DNA of 64,000 bases. Source: Amoebophrya sp. A120 (taxonomy: Eukaryota; Sar; Dinophyceae; Syndiniales; Amoebophryaceae). The position numbers and the translations under genes are program-made. The stretch lies in NCBI GenBank assembly GCA_905178155.1, contig CAJINV010000006.1, positions 3,222,437-3,286,436 of the forward strand, read 5' to 3'. The notes below the pieces were generated by a model that had not been told where the DNA came from, did not search any database, and saw nothing but the letters and a program-made list of their open reading frames with translations. Shown piece after piece: positions 22,401-31,391 of the stretch (within the stretch, counting starts at the first letter, position 1; each line of letters begins with the position of its first letter).

Positions 22401-25400
22401 GCAGTTTCAGCATCTTCAATGCCAGGGCCTACTTCGTCGCAACAAGATTTAGCCAGCACGAACCTCCCAAACACTTCGACAACGCCAGCAGGACCAGGTC
22501 CGCCGCGAAGTAGTAAAGGTGCTGGCGGTGGTCCTGGGAAAAATAAGGGCTCGACAACAACTCCGAAGCCATTCATGAGTTTGAAAGAGTTGCATGAGAA
22601 ACTGAACTATGAACTGCAAAAGTATCGTACTCGTATAAATGCATATACAAATTTCCTCAGCGTGAGAAATAAAATTTGTGATGCGGATTTACCATAAGCA
22701 AAAGACTCGTATAATGCATGATTGCAATACGAGTGCGATGCTTATGCTTTTGCGCTGGATATGAACCAAGTCGAAGCGGAGGCGGTGCAGGAAGCGAATT
22801 CGCCACAGTATTGTGAGGCAAACTCCCCCCTCCCCATATCAAAACGAAGCTTCTGATGCTGGATTTGCGTACAGAAATCCGATCTCTCTTGCAGAAACTG
22901 CTTCGCGGCATTTTCTGAGCCTGTTTCGGTATGCAGAAGGCTAGCAATTGCGCATGGCAAACAGGTTCGCAGTAGTCGAAAGCGCATGTCAGACTTGCTC
23001 TGGAGTGCGTCAAACGGCTCTTCTGGCCCTATACGCTTGACGAAGATGATTTGTGACCACACATCAGCAACACAAATTTCCGTTTTGATATGGGGAGGGG
23101 GGATTTTTCATTTTGATACACAGAAAGTTGAGCTGATAGGAGAAGGACAACTAGTATATCTGGAACAAGCAAATTCTGAGGCAACAGCCTCTACATCTGC
23201 ACTGCAAGACTCATCTGCACAACTGCAAGGTCCATCTGCACAACTGCAAGATCCATCTTCTGCAACAGCTCCGGTGAACACGAAAGGAGCGAAAGCAACA
23301 GTGGTCGTTCCAGGGATCAAAGGGAAAGGAAAGAAAGCCGCACCACCGCCGGTGCCTGGGTCTGTAGCGCCAGTTGCGACTTTTTCAGGTACCAAGGGGA
23401 ACGGAGATGATGATGTCGTTTCTGCTAATAGCAGCACGACAAGTGGCGCACCACCTGGCAAAGGGGGCAAGGCCGCTCTATGGCGTTCTCAAACGTTACA
23501 TTCTCAGCTGTTGCATGGATTTGTCATGCAAATTTGCTATCACCCTCCACACAATCAGGCTACTTAGCATGACAAACTCGCTGCAGTACGCTTAACAACA
23601 GGTACATCCGTTCCAAATTTGTAATGCCAAGCGTGCAAAAATCTTTCCGCTTGGACATTTACTATTCTTGCAACACAAATTTATGTAACGGTTGAGAATT
23701 ATATAACATTTGAGAAGGCCATACCCTCCTCCGCCAGTGCCAGGATCATCGTCGGGGCAAGCCGCATATGGATTGCAAATATGTCTGGGTCTGGAACGTT
23801 GCAACTTGTGATGCTGTGTTTGGATTCCAAAAAAAAATTGTATTGCATTACCAGCAACAGGTGTCCAGTTCTTGCTACGTGGAGGGGGCATTTCTCATGC
23901 GGAATAGGCATCAGGAATCCCTGCTCTAAAAGTCTGTGATGCAAGGTCGTGCATTACAGGCATTCTGGGTCATGCAAAATATGCATGACAAACCTGGCAA
24001 TCTTCCAGACCCAGACACTTTTACATTTGATACCGCAGTACCACCTGCACCTAAAGGAGCAGCACCGCCGGCGCCAGTTCTGGCAAAAGGGGCTCCTCCT
24101 CCGGTACCTGGCGGGAAAGTAGGCGGTGCGCTGCCAATACCTGGGGGGAAAGGAGCAGCACCCCCACCAATACCTGCAGGGACGAACAAAGGCGGAGCAG
24201 CACCCCCACCTCCCGCTCCCGGCAAAGGCGCAGCACCACCCGCAAAAGGCGGCGCTGGTGCGCCACCTCCTGCAAAAGGCGCCGCTGCACCACCAGGGAA
24301 AGGCGCAGCTGCACCACCCGGCGGTCTGAAAGGCGCCGCTGCACCGGGGAAAGGAGGAGTTAAAGCCGCCGCCGTATGGGCGGGTACTCAAACGTTACGT
24401 TGTTTGCTGTAATGCGTGACTTGTCAGGCAAAATTTAAATACCATCAGCATCCACACGACCAAGCTGCTAGTTCGCATGACAAATTCTTGAAGGCGGGCT
24501 AAAAAGAAAAACATCATGGCAAAAAAATATGCGCCGAAATTGTAAATGGAAGAGCTGCTCTAGTAGGTTTTCTCCCACCTTTTGCTTTTGCTATTCATTC
24601 TTGCGTGACAAATCCATGTAGCCAGGAACTGACAGGGTAACGCTTGAGAACCACTTCATACGCCGGTGGGAAAGGCAAGGGAAAGAATCAGCCGCAAATC
24701 GACATTCCGCTGCATGACGTCCCAGAACCACCGAAGGAGCACGTCGCGAAGGCCTTGCACTGGCAGAAACTAATCCCGAAGCAGTACGAGAACAGTATTT
24801 TCGCGAGGTTAACTTTACTGAAAGAGAACAAGAAGCCCCCGCCGCCAGGGGGGGATCAACTTCTACATCATCCGGAGGATATCATACAACCAGCAGGAAG
24901 AACACCCAGTAGCCCCTCCTCTGGGCCTATCGTGAAAAATAAAACCGCCGTCGCTGGTACTCCTCTCCCAAGCAGCAGCGCTCTTGCGTCCCCGCCACCC
25001 AGTTCGCAAAAACTGATGCTGAAGAGCAGTCACAATTTGACTACCGCTGCAGGAGGTGCTACCGCTTCGTCTTCTACGCGCCCCAACACGAATTTCGCGA
25101 AGGTTTTACAGAATCTTGGGAAAAACTGCCGCTTGCAGAAGATCCAACAACACTTCTTCCAAAAGCCAGTCGCGAAAACAACTGCCGGCGGCGGGAATAA
25201 AGACGGTGCTCCTGGTGGTGGTGGAGCTGCAGGTGGTAAAAAGGAAAAGAAGCTCACAACGTTATTAGAAGACGGCGGGAAGGCGCAAAACATTGAAATT
25301 GCGTTGAAATCAAGGAGTATCACCGCGGAACAGGTGCGGAAACGGCTATGCATTTGAAAAGCATCTTCGTGCGTAGGAGTAATTCTAATTGCATCACAGA

Positions 25401-28400
25401 TTCGGAGGTCGTAAAAAGGGATGAGAAGATAAAAATGCGTCATGCAGTATGATCAGGTAAGAAGGAAAAATCTGTCGTGCATGATTGCGATTAATACTAC
25501 GAGTCTACGATCATACTTTTCCAGTGGATAAAGGCTCGACGACTACGATTTGAAATCCATGAACTTCGAGTCTCTGCAAATCGTGATCAGCATGTACCCC
25601 ACCACAGAGGAGATTCAGCAGTTGAGGAGATACGACGAGCTACTCGCAGCGCAGGAGAAAGACGATCCGAACAACCCGCTGCCCCCCCTCCGCGGCGCGG
25701 AAGACTTTCTGATGGGAATTCTCAAGATCCAGCATTTCAAGCAGAAAACGGACTGCGTTTCCTACGTGGAGCTGTTTCCGAAGTCGTTTGAAGAAACGGA
25801 GAAGGAAGCAGGTTTGTTGGAAAGCTGCTCGGTGAAGATATTGAATTCGCAGGCACTGCAGGTGGTTTTCTTTCTCATTATGCAGATCGGGAATTTTTTG
25901 AACTACGGAACGGCCAAAGGGTCCGCTTTCGGCTTCTCGCTGGACACATTAGACAAATTCGGGCAAATATCCAAGGAAAAAACTGTGCAGGTGTAATTTT
26001 CTACTTAGAGGAATAGCATCACAAGTTTGATGCTCTGCATGACACAGAAAGCCTGTCATGCGTATCCAGTACCTGAAAACAGAACACGAAGGAAAGAGCC
26101 TCTGATGCAAATCCAGCATGACAAGTATAGCAGTTTTACACTTTCTGCATCACAGACTTACACTCACATAGCTTTTTTCTTGCATAGCAAACGGCCAGCT
26201 TTTCCGCGAAGGACTACACGCTAGCGCACGCGCTCTGTGTATCAAATGCAAATATGTCTGGGAGGTCTGGAATAGTGTGATGCTGTTTGTGCATGACACA
26301 GAAGGTCTAGCATGCAAGTCCTAGCAACACAGGTTTTGTGCAGGTTAGGCGATGCCTATATCCGCATGACAAGTTCCCTCCTTTGGTGGCAATAAGTGAG
26401 CAACTTTTAGTGCAGTCCATGCATGACAGATTTTTTTTCTGGTCTCAAATGTGCATCAGAAGTTTACACGTTTCCAGACCCAGACACTTTTGCATTTGAT
26501 ATTGTGAGGAACTGTGGAATGAGAGTAGGGATTCGCTGAAGCAGTTTTTAGAGGATTTGAAGGAGTGCGAAGTTGCCGGGAGAGTGGATTTCGCGGACTG
26601 TAAAAAGAGGGCGAAGGATTTAGAACAGCATATCCCACAGAAAAAAGCAGGCAGGGCAGATTTGTAATGCAAAAAAAAAGACACAAAAAAATCTATCATG
26701 GGCGGCCCCCTAGCATGCTGCTTCGAATATGGAATGCGGATTTTCTTGTGTATCTATTTTTGCATTACACCCTGCCTGCTTTTTTCTGTGTAATACAGCA
26801 GGTGGAATACGTGCGGAAAACGGTCGGCGTGAAGGTAAAAATCTGTATTGAATGCTACTTATGTGATTTTTTGCGATTGCGCATGATGCGCACGACAAAC
26901 TAGAAGATGGTTTTGGAGCCCAATTGATGCGAACGCGCACGCCAACCTAGACGACGTCTCTAGTACGTTCTTTCCAACTTCGATTTGTATTTCTGCAGCA
27001 AAACAGAAACATCCATGTCGATAATATCAGCTTCCGGACGAAGACGCAGCTGACGGCAGTACTACAGTTGCAGAAGGGAAACCAACCAGCACAACAGCGA
27101 CTATCACCCCGCTTTTCTACCCTGAGTAAAATAACCATCCCCACACCAGAGGCAAGATGGGAATTTTGCAACACAAACCTAGAACTTTTGGGGGTCACGC
27201 ATCACAAGTTGCAGTCCGTAGTGTAGTGCAGGTTCGCAAGGCCAGCTGCATCAGAAATCCATCGGCTCATCCTATTTACAGCATGACATACAAGAAAGTA
27301 CAAAAAACGACTAGGAACGTCTCTCCTGGCGATGCGCATTACAAATGTTTCTGTCATTGCAAACTGCATGACAACTATGGTGCGGGGACGTTTTTACTCA
27401 GGATATCTTCGGCTCCGCCTTCACAAAGGGGATGGAGGAATTTGTCATCAACGAAAAGAAAAGGGTATATGCATGGCAAATATGTCTGGGTCTGCAAATT
27501 TGTAATGCTAAAAATGTAATGCTAATATTGATATTCGCACTGCAATGCGCAGCCAAGCATGACAAATTTTTGGGCTGCTAGGTGTTGCGTATTCCGCATG
27601 ACAAACGTGAGTTCTTTCATGACAGGCAAGACGTCCTTTTCGTGCTCACGCATCACAGATTTGAGATGAGTCATGCCCGACAAGCATGACAATTTTGCAT
27701 TCATTCTTCTAGACCCAGACATATTTGCACTTGACAGGGTAACGAATTTGACCAAAAAGATCGAGAAGTTAGAAAAAAAGCAAACGGAGTTAGTTTCCTT
27801 TCTCGCAGCGCGAAATGGGACCGCATTACAGGACTGTTTTTCCTTATCCAAGGGAAAAAGATTGCCGGTGTAACTTGAACTGTTTTATTGGCGGAGCAGC
27901 ACTTTTACAAATCTGTCTGGCAGATAGTTGTACGGGGAAAGGAATAAGAAAGCAAAAACATAAACATGTTTGGATCGTAGACCTTGCAGTACAACATGAC
28001 CAGCATAACAGACGCAAAAATCGTTCTGCGTGGTGCCTGTTATCAGAAAGCTTTTATACTTGCAATTTTTTTTTGGCGGATTTTGCACCCTCGCGAAGTT
28101 CCGAAAGTTGATAGAGCAGTCCATGCGGCAGAATCAAGAATATCGTGAGGAAAAATATCCCTTCCCACTATCGAAAAGGAAATTTGCGATGCTGCATTTG
28201 CGTACACAAATCGGGTTGTATTGCTAGAAGAGCAAGGGACGCACTTGTGGCCTTGTTTGCAGGCAATTTGTCATGGTGTTTCCCACTTCCAGTCGCCCCC
28301 TGTCATGCTGAAGACGCAAGGCTTTCCCACGACGCCAGCCAGCACTACAGTCCGCCGCTTTTGCCTTCTAGCATGACAACACGACTTGTGGCCACGAATC

Positions 28401-29748
28401 ATCGACGCAAATTTCCAGTTTCTTGAGTAATTTGGGGAGGGGGGATTTATCCTTTTGATAAAGAAAGAATTTTGAAGGAAAGGAAACGGCAACAGATATC
28501 CTGAGTAAAAACGTCCCCACACCAGAGTTGTAATGCAGATTTGCAAAGACGGGAAGACTTGTAATGCGCATCCCCATGAGAGCCGTTTCCAATCGTGTTT
28601 TGGAATTTGTGATGCTGTGAACAGGATGAGCAGATGAATCTGTGATGCGGCTGCACTTGCTAACCTGCACGACACTGCAGAGCGCAACTTGTCATGCGTG
28701 ACTCACAAAACTCCTAGGCTTGTGTTGCAAAATCCCCATCCTGACTCTGGTGTGGGTACGTTTTTACTCAGGATAACAGAGAGAGGAGGATGCGAGGAAG
28801 CTATCCACAAAAAGAAAACTACACCCATCCCCATCCAATTTGTCGTATGGAAGTCATGCATTCAATCCAGTGTAGTTCTTTGTCATGCAGAATAAAAATG
28901 GATGGGGATCTTCATGGGTGTGGTTTTTTCCTGGATAGAAGCGGATAGCAGATAAATTGATGTCGGCGGTTGGGAAGGAAAAGGAGAAAGAAAAACAAGC
29001 GGAGACTACAGCACCCGTCGGGCCGAAAACTGTGGAAGAATTTTGCAATGTGGAGGGCAAGGCGAAAATATTAAACGGGCAAAACAATGATCCTGCTGGC
29101 ACCACGCCGGAAACAACAGGAGCTGGTGCGGAAAAGGAACAGAAGAAAAAAACAACTAGTACCAGCGGGGGCGCGCTGGATTTATGCGAGTTGAGTTTTG
29201 GCGCTTACCAAGGAGAGCCAGATACTGCTGCTGCTGCTGCTGGGAAGAAGCAACAACAAAAGAAGCCGCCAGATAAACCTGCTAGTTCAACAAGTTCTCC
29301 GGAAGGACCGAAAGCTACAGCGAGCGAGGACCAGGCAGCAGCTGCAACAATTGAAAGTAGTAAATCAGAAGCTGCAAGAACCACCTGCCCTGCAGAAGTG
29401 GGAGCGCAATCCCAATCGGAAGCAGTGAGTAATAATGAAGTAGACCCCGCCTCTACTACTTCTACCTCTCTGGACAAATCAAAATCTGCGCCTGCAGCCC
29501 CGGAAGTTGTAAAACTGAAGCCGACGAACCACCCCCACCCGAAGTCAAGAGAACCGCCAGACGGAGCACCGCCAGAGGATTCCCCCTCCCTAACGAAATC
29601 GCAGATCCGAAAAGCCAGCAGCACCATTGTGGTCGGCGGCGAGCGAAAACGGGTCAGTACGCTGTTGCGAACCAGCAGGACAAGCAACCAGTACAGCTCT
29701 TCTTCGTCGGAGGAGGAGAGGGAGGACGTGTCCTCGCCGGTCACGTAG
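13471..29748 (+). CDS. Formin (coiled coil - FH1 - FH2)
   Basis: Formins nucleate and processively elongate unbranched actin filaments; FH1 recruits profilin-actin and FH2 forms the barbed-end ring. Start ATG 13471, stop at 29746-29748, about 2,575 residues in 36 exons. Residues ~60-1500 are acidic and Gln/Glu/Lys-rich with coiled-coil heptads (14460-14850, 15968-16161). Residues ~1510-1735 are Pro/Gly/Ala-rich FH1 (GAAPPPPAPGKGAAPP near 24210). FH2 spans ~1745-2300: HWQKLIPKQYENSIF (24760), NFAKVLQNLG (25090), FESLQIVISMYPTTEE, LRGAEDFLMGI, and the hallmark IGNFLNYGTAKGSAFGFSLD (25888-25947). The post-domain (KERKRQQREEDARKRIADKL) resembles a basic autoregulatory tail. Two disordered loops interrupt FH2. 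Thirty-three introners and two GT-AG introns take about half the span. One junction (27118-27405) is one nucleotide out of phase. A split into a separate coiled-coil gene cannot be wholly excluded, but phase is continuous. Confidence 0.88.
13719..13944. mobile_element. Introner IE10, family 8
   Basis: Exact duplication CTGGA; removal gives QALEERRSV in the formin. Confidence 0.92.
14868..15141. mobile_element. Introner IE11, family 1
   Basis: Exact duplication CAAGT; removal gives HPSQVQDV. Confidence 0.95.
15255..15429. mobile_element. Introner IE12, family 2
   Basis: Exact duplication GAGCA; removal gives EKEQKVLY. Confidence 0.92.
15485..15755. mobile_element. Introner IE13, family 1
   Basis: Exact duplication GGAAA; removal gives LEQENARI. 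Confidence 0.94.
15792..15962. mobile_element. Introner IE14, family 2
   Basis: Duplication GAGAA/GCGAA; removal gives LAEEKQFLEE. Confidence 0.9.
16162..16474. mobile_element. Introner IE15, family 5
   Basis: Exact duplication CAGCG; removal gives DENSAKNSL. Confidence 0.94.
16602..16760. mobile_element. Introner IE16, family 2
   Basis: Duplication CAGAT/CAAAT; removal gives LVDADPGND. Confidence 0.9.
16860..17180. mobile_element. Introner IE17, family 4
   Basis: Duplication AGAAC/AGAAA. The right end reads CATGATG instead of GATA. Removal gives SVAEPVDSAM. Confidence 0.85.
18013..18162. mobile_element. Introner IE18, family 2
   Basis: Duplication CTCAC/CCTAC (two mismatches); removal gives QQNPHSPNAV. 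Confidence 0.88.
18409..18656. mobile_element. Introner IE19, family 7
   Basis: Duplication GGTGA/AGTGA. The right end carries two tandem GTAACAGTTGAGA units. Removal gives MTEVRAESD. Confidence 0.9.
18736..19091 (+). other. Conventional GT-AG intron, formin
   Basis: 356 nt, AAAG|GTATGG to AATCGCAG|GTGTCG, phase 0. The interior is AT-rich, lacks inverted-repeat ends and lacks the recurring TTTGTNATGC motif of the introners. Confidence 0.85.
19169..19491. mobile_element. Introner IE20, family 4
   Basis: Exact duplication ATGAT; removal gives LKQMIATNT. Confidence 0.93.
19955..20114. mobile_element. Introner IE21, family 2
   Basis: Duplication AACTG/GACTG; begins TAC. Removal gives ASNETEDEAD. 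Confidence 0.88.
20459..20710. mobile_element. Introner IE22, family 1
   Basis: Exact duplication TGCAG; removal gives ATEIAETLSA. Confidence 0.95.
20792..21082. mobile_element. Introner IE23, family 3
   Basis: Exact duplication TCGAA; removal gives YKRSKKFRL. Confidence 0.94.
21173..21440. mobile_element. Introner IE24, family 1
   Basis: Exact duplication CGGTG; removal gives LDLTVRIARC. Confidence 0.94.
21470..21724. mobile_element. Introner IE25, family 7
   Basis: Exact duplication AGGAA; removal gives CLEESGKFL. Only a 24-nt exon separates it from IE24. Confidence 0.93.
21869..22121. mobile_element. Introner IE26, family 1
   Basis: Exact duplication CGAGG; removal gives RKYEDALQ. One of three duplications that allow GT-AG (GAG|GTATC ... 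CGAG|G). Confidence 0.95.
22196..22336. mobile_element. Introner IE27, family 3 (short)
   Basis: Exact duplication GCTGG; begins TACCC. Only 141 bp against ~285 for other family 3 copies. Removal gives VKELEEKI. Confidence 0.92.
22608..22761. mobile_element. Introner IE28, family 2
   Basis: Exact duplication TGAAC; removal gives HEKLNQVEA. Confidence 0.93.
22809..23118. mobile_element. Introner IE29, family 4
   Basis: Exact duplication CACAG; removal gives NSPQKVEL. Confidence 0.93.
23479..23723. mobile_element. Introner IE30, family 7
   Basis: Duplication CGCTC/CCCTC; removal gives GKAAPPPVPG in FH1. Confidence 0.9.
23767..24032. mobile_element. Introner IE31, family 1
   Basis: Exact duplication CCGCA; removal gives GQAAVPPAP in FH1. 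Confidence 0.95.
24375..24660. mobile_element. Introner IE32, family 7
   Basis: Exact duplication CGCCG; removal gives VKAAAGGKG at the FH1-FH2 junction. Confidence 0.9.
25347..25530. mobile_element. Introner IE33, family 2
   Basis: Duplication ACGGC/AAGGC; removal gives RKRLDDYDL in FH2. Confidence 0.9.
25968..26186. mobile_element. Introner IE34, family 6
   Basis: Exact duplication GCAAA; removal gives DKFGQTASF just after the FH2 hallmark. Confidence 0.92.
26240..26501. mobile_element. Introner IE35, family 1
   Basis: Duplication CTGTG/TTGTG; removal gives HALCEELWN. Confidence 0.93.
26631..26795. mobile_element. Introner IE36, singleton
   Basis: Exact duplication CAGCA; inverted core CAGAAAAAAGCAGGCAGGG. 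Removal gives LEQQVEYV. Confidence 0.92.
26835..26998 (+). other. Conventional GT-AG intron, formin FH2
   Basis: 164 nt, GAAG|GTAAAA to TTTCTGCAG|CAAAAC, phase 0, joining GVK to QNRNI in the C-terminal part of FH2. Confidence 0.8.
27118..27405. mobile_element. Introner IE37, family 3
   Basis: Duplication TTTTC/TCTTC; begins TACCC. Exact removal leaves the next exon one nucleotide out of phase (expected FGSAFTKGMEEF), so the real splice border or the sequence differs by one base. Confidence 0.8.
27468..27736. mobile_element. Introner IE38, family 1
   Basis: Exact duplication GGGTA; right end GACA instead of GATA. Removal gives EKKRVTNLTKK. Confidence 0.93.
27845..28081. mobile_element. Introner IE39, family 6-like, eroded
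   Basis: Left end TATCCAAGGGAAAAAG is family 6; the right end is decayed (TTTTTGGCGGAT) and no duplication remains. Phase supports CFS-FCTLAKFRK. Confidence 0.7.
28141..28460. mobile_element. Introner IE40, family 4
   Basis: Exact duplication AAGAA; removal gives QNQERILKE. Confidence 0.93.
28497..28775. mobile_element. Introner IE41, family 3
   Basis: Exact duplication ACAGA; removal gives KRQQREEDA. Nearly identical to IE44 and IE82 along its length. Confidence 0.95.
28802..28937. mobile_element. Introner IE42, singleton
   Basis: Exact duplication GAAGC; inverted core ACACCCATCCCCATCC. Removal gives DARKRIADK. Confidence 0.92.
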
Positions 29749-31391
29749 CAGTCGGCAATGCTGACTAAAGATAGTGCAGCCAAGTATAATTCAGCTTTTA
29801 ATGCTAGGTTTCGTTTTCAAAAGACCGTCAATAAATCTAACGAGTTGAATGATTATTTTCATCGTCATCCTTGCGGCAGCGCCAGCGGCACGGATGTTCT
29901 TGTTGTTTTTCATTGCACGATCGAAAGATCAAGGGTTTTCCACAATTTAAGTGAAATCTAACGAAACGGAAGCGACGCATTTCGGAGCTCGCTCTTCTTG
30001 AGAACAAAGGGCTGTAGTGCTCTGCAACCACAAACACCATTTTCAATATATTCGCGAATACAGCAATAGTGAGGTAACCTCGCTAAATTTGCAGCATTGC
30101 TCAACAGGAAGAACAAGATTTTTTGCATCAATTTCAACATCATGGCAAAGGCAATGCATTGCTGATCAAGCTGCTGTTTAACTACTGCTACACTGCTAGG
30201 CCCGCCTGGCATGAAAATCTTTGAGTTGTACTATCGTGCCTGTTGATGTTGAGGTCGACGGTCTGTTGTAGCTGCGCCTCAGGGAAGATGAAGGCGAGGA
30301 CCGACAACTTGCTCCTTCTTCCCAGTGTTCGAAGTGGAGGAAGTCGCAATGCGGGCGAGTGTTCGCCCGCACCTCCGCAGGTCGGCGCTGAGAATAATTT
30401 GAGTCAACCTGATTTCACGCTGTGTGCAGAAGTGAGGCTTTAATCAATATTCCTCAGCTGCTTCCAAAGAGATTGCAAATTGATGGCGGAGGATGGATCC
30501 ACCGAGCGTCGTCTAGTCGTGGTGTGGTGTGGTCTCGTCTGCTTTATTGGAGATGGTACTGACGAGGAGCACCCTGGAACAAGATTAAATTTTGTCCCGA
30601 AGCGTTTCACGTCCTGCATATGATGAAACGATAACGATCAGCAGTCACGCCAAAGCACACATGATAACCGTACTCGCAGATTGGTCTTGTATCGTAGGAA
30701 AGTTTCATTGCCTGGTAGCGACGATTTTTTTTCTAACGTGTGCAAAGGGCCGCGGTAAACCTGTGATTAATATCTTCAGTTGTAGGATGTCATTGTCATC
30801 AAGAACCAGCAACATCCGTAACCTCCCCTGCAGTTTTGGTTCTGGTAAGTGAGGGTTGCTAATACAGAAGAGATCTGTAAAAGCAAAATTTGAACAGGAA
30901 CTCAGACGCTCTTGAACTTTCCTGGGCTCCGCTTGTGTGGCGCTTCAGTAGAAAGAACTGAAAAACCAGATTTACAATAAAGAACACCATATTTTTGCTA
31001 TCAGCCTTAACAACCCAGAGAAACATACAGCAAGATGACTGCAGGAGCCTCGTGGACTTCTTTGTGACCAGGAGGTGCAGCGTCGGCAATAACATCGCGG
31101 CGACCGCAAGATGTGAGGCGAGTATTTTTGCAGCTACGTACTTATCTACGTGCAGCCGACGCGGCACGACCCCATCAGCCCCACCGCCGTTGTTCATCAT
31201 GTTGCCTTCTCGTCTCACTTACTTACTTTTCAACACGTTGTTTGCATCTAGATCTAGCCCAAGCCCGCTAGGCTAGTACAAGAACCGCTGAGGCCGCCGC
31301 TGCATCAGAAAGTAGAAAAAGCACGAGCACGACTACAAGAACTCCATCAGAACTTCTACGTCGGACCATCACCAGCACCACCACTACCATC
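29749..31391. other. Intergenic, 1.6 kb
   Basis: No gene supported. It contains a strong short hairpin at 30350-30371. The last ~150 bp before ATG 31392 are CA-rich and may be the 5' leader of the next gene. Confidence 0.55.
30350..30371. other. Perfect 9-bp stem, 4-nt loop
   Basis: TGCGGGCGA, loop GTGT, TCGCCCGCA. The stem is G/C-rich and lies mid-gap with no adjacent T tract. Role unknown. Confidence 0.8.

Noticed and set aside
25968-25996. Open frame running past the FH2 exon into ISKEKTVQV and similar tails
   Set aside because: These are read-through into introner ends, as are the VWVWK-type peptides from the family 1 TIR.
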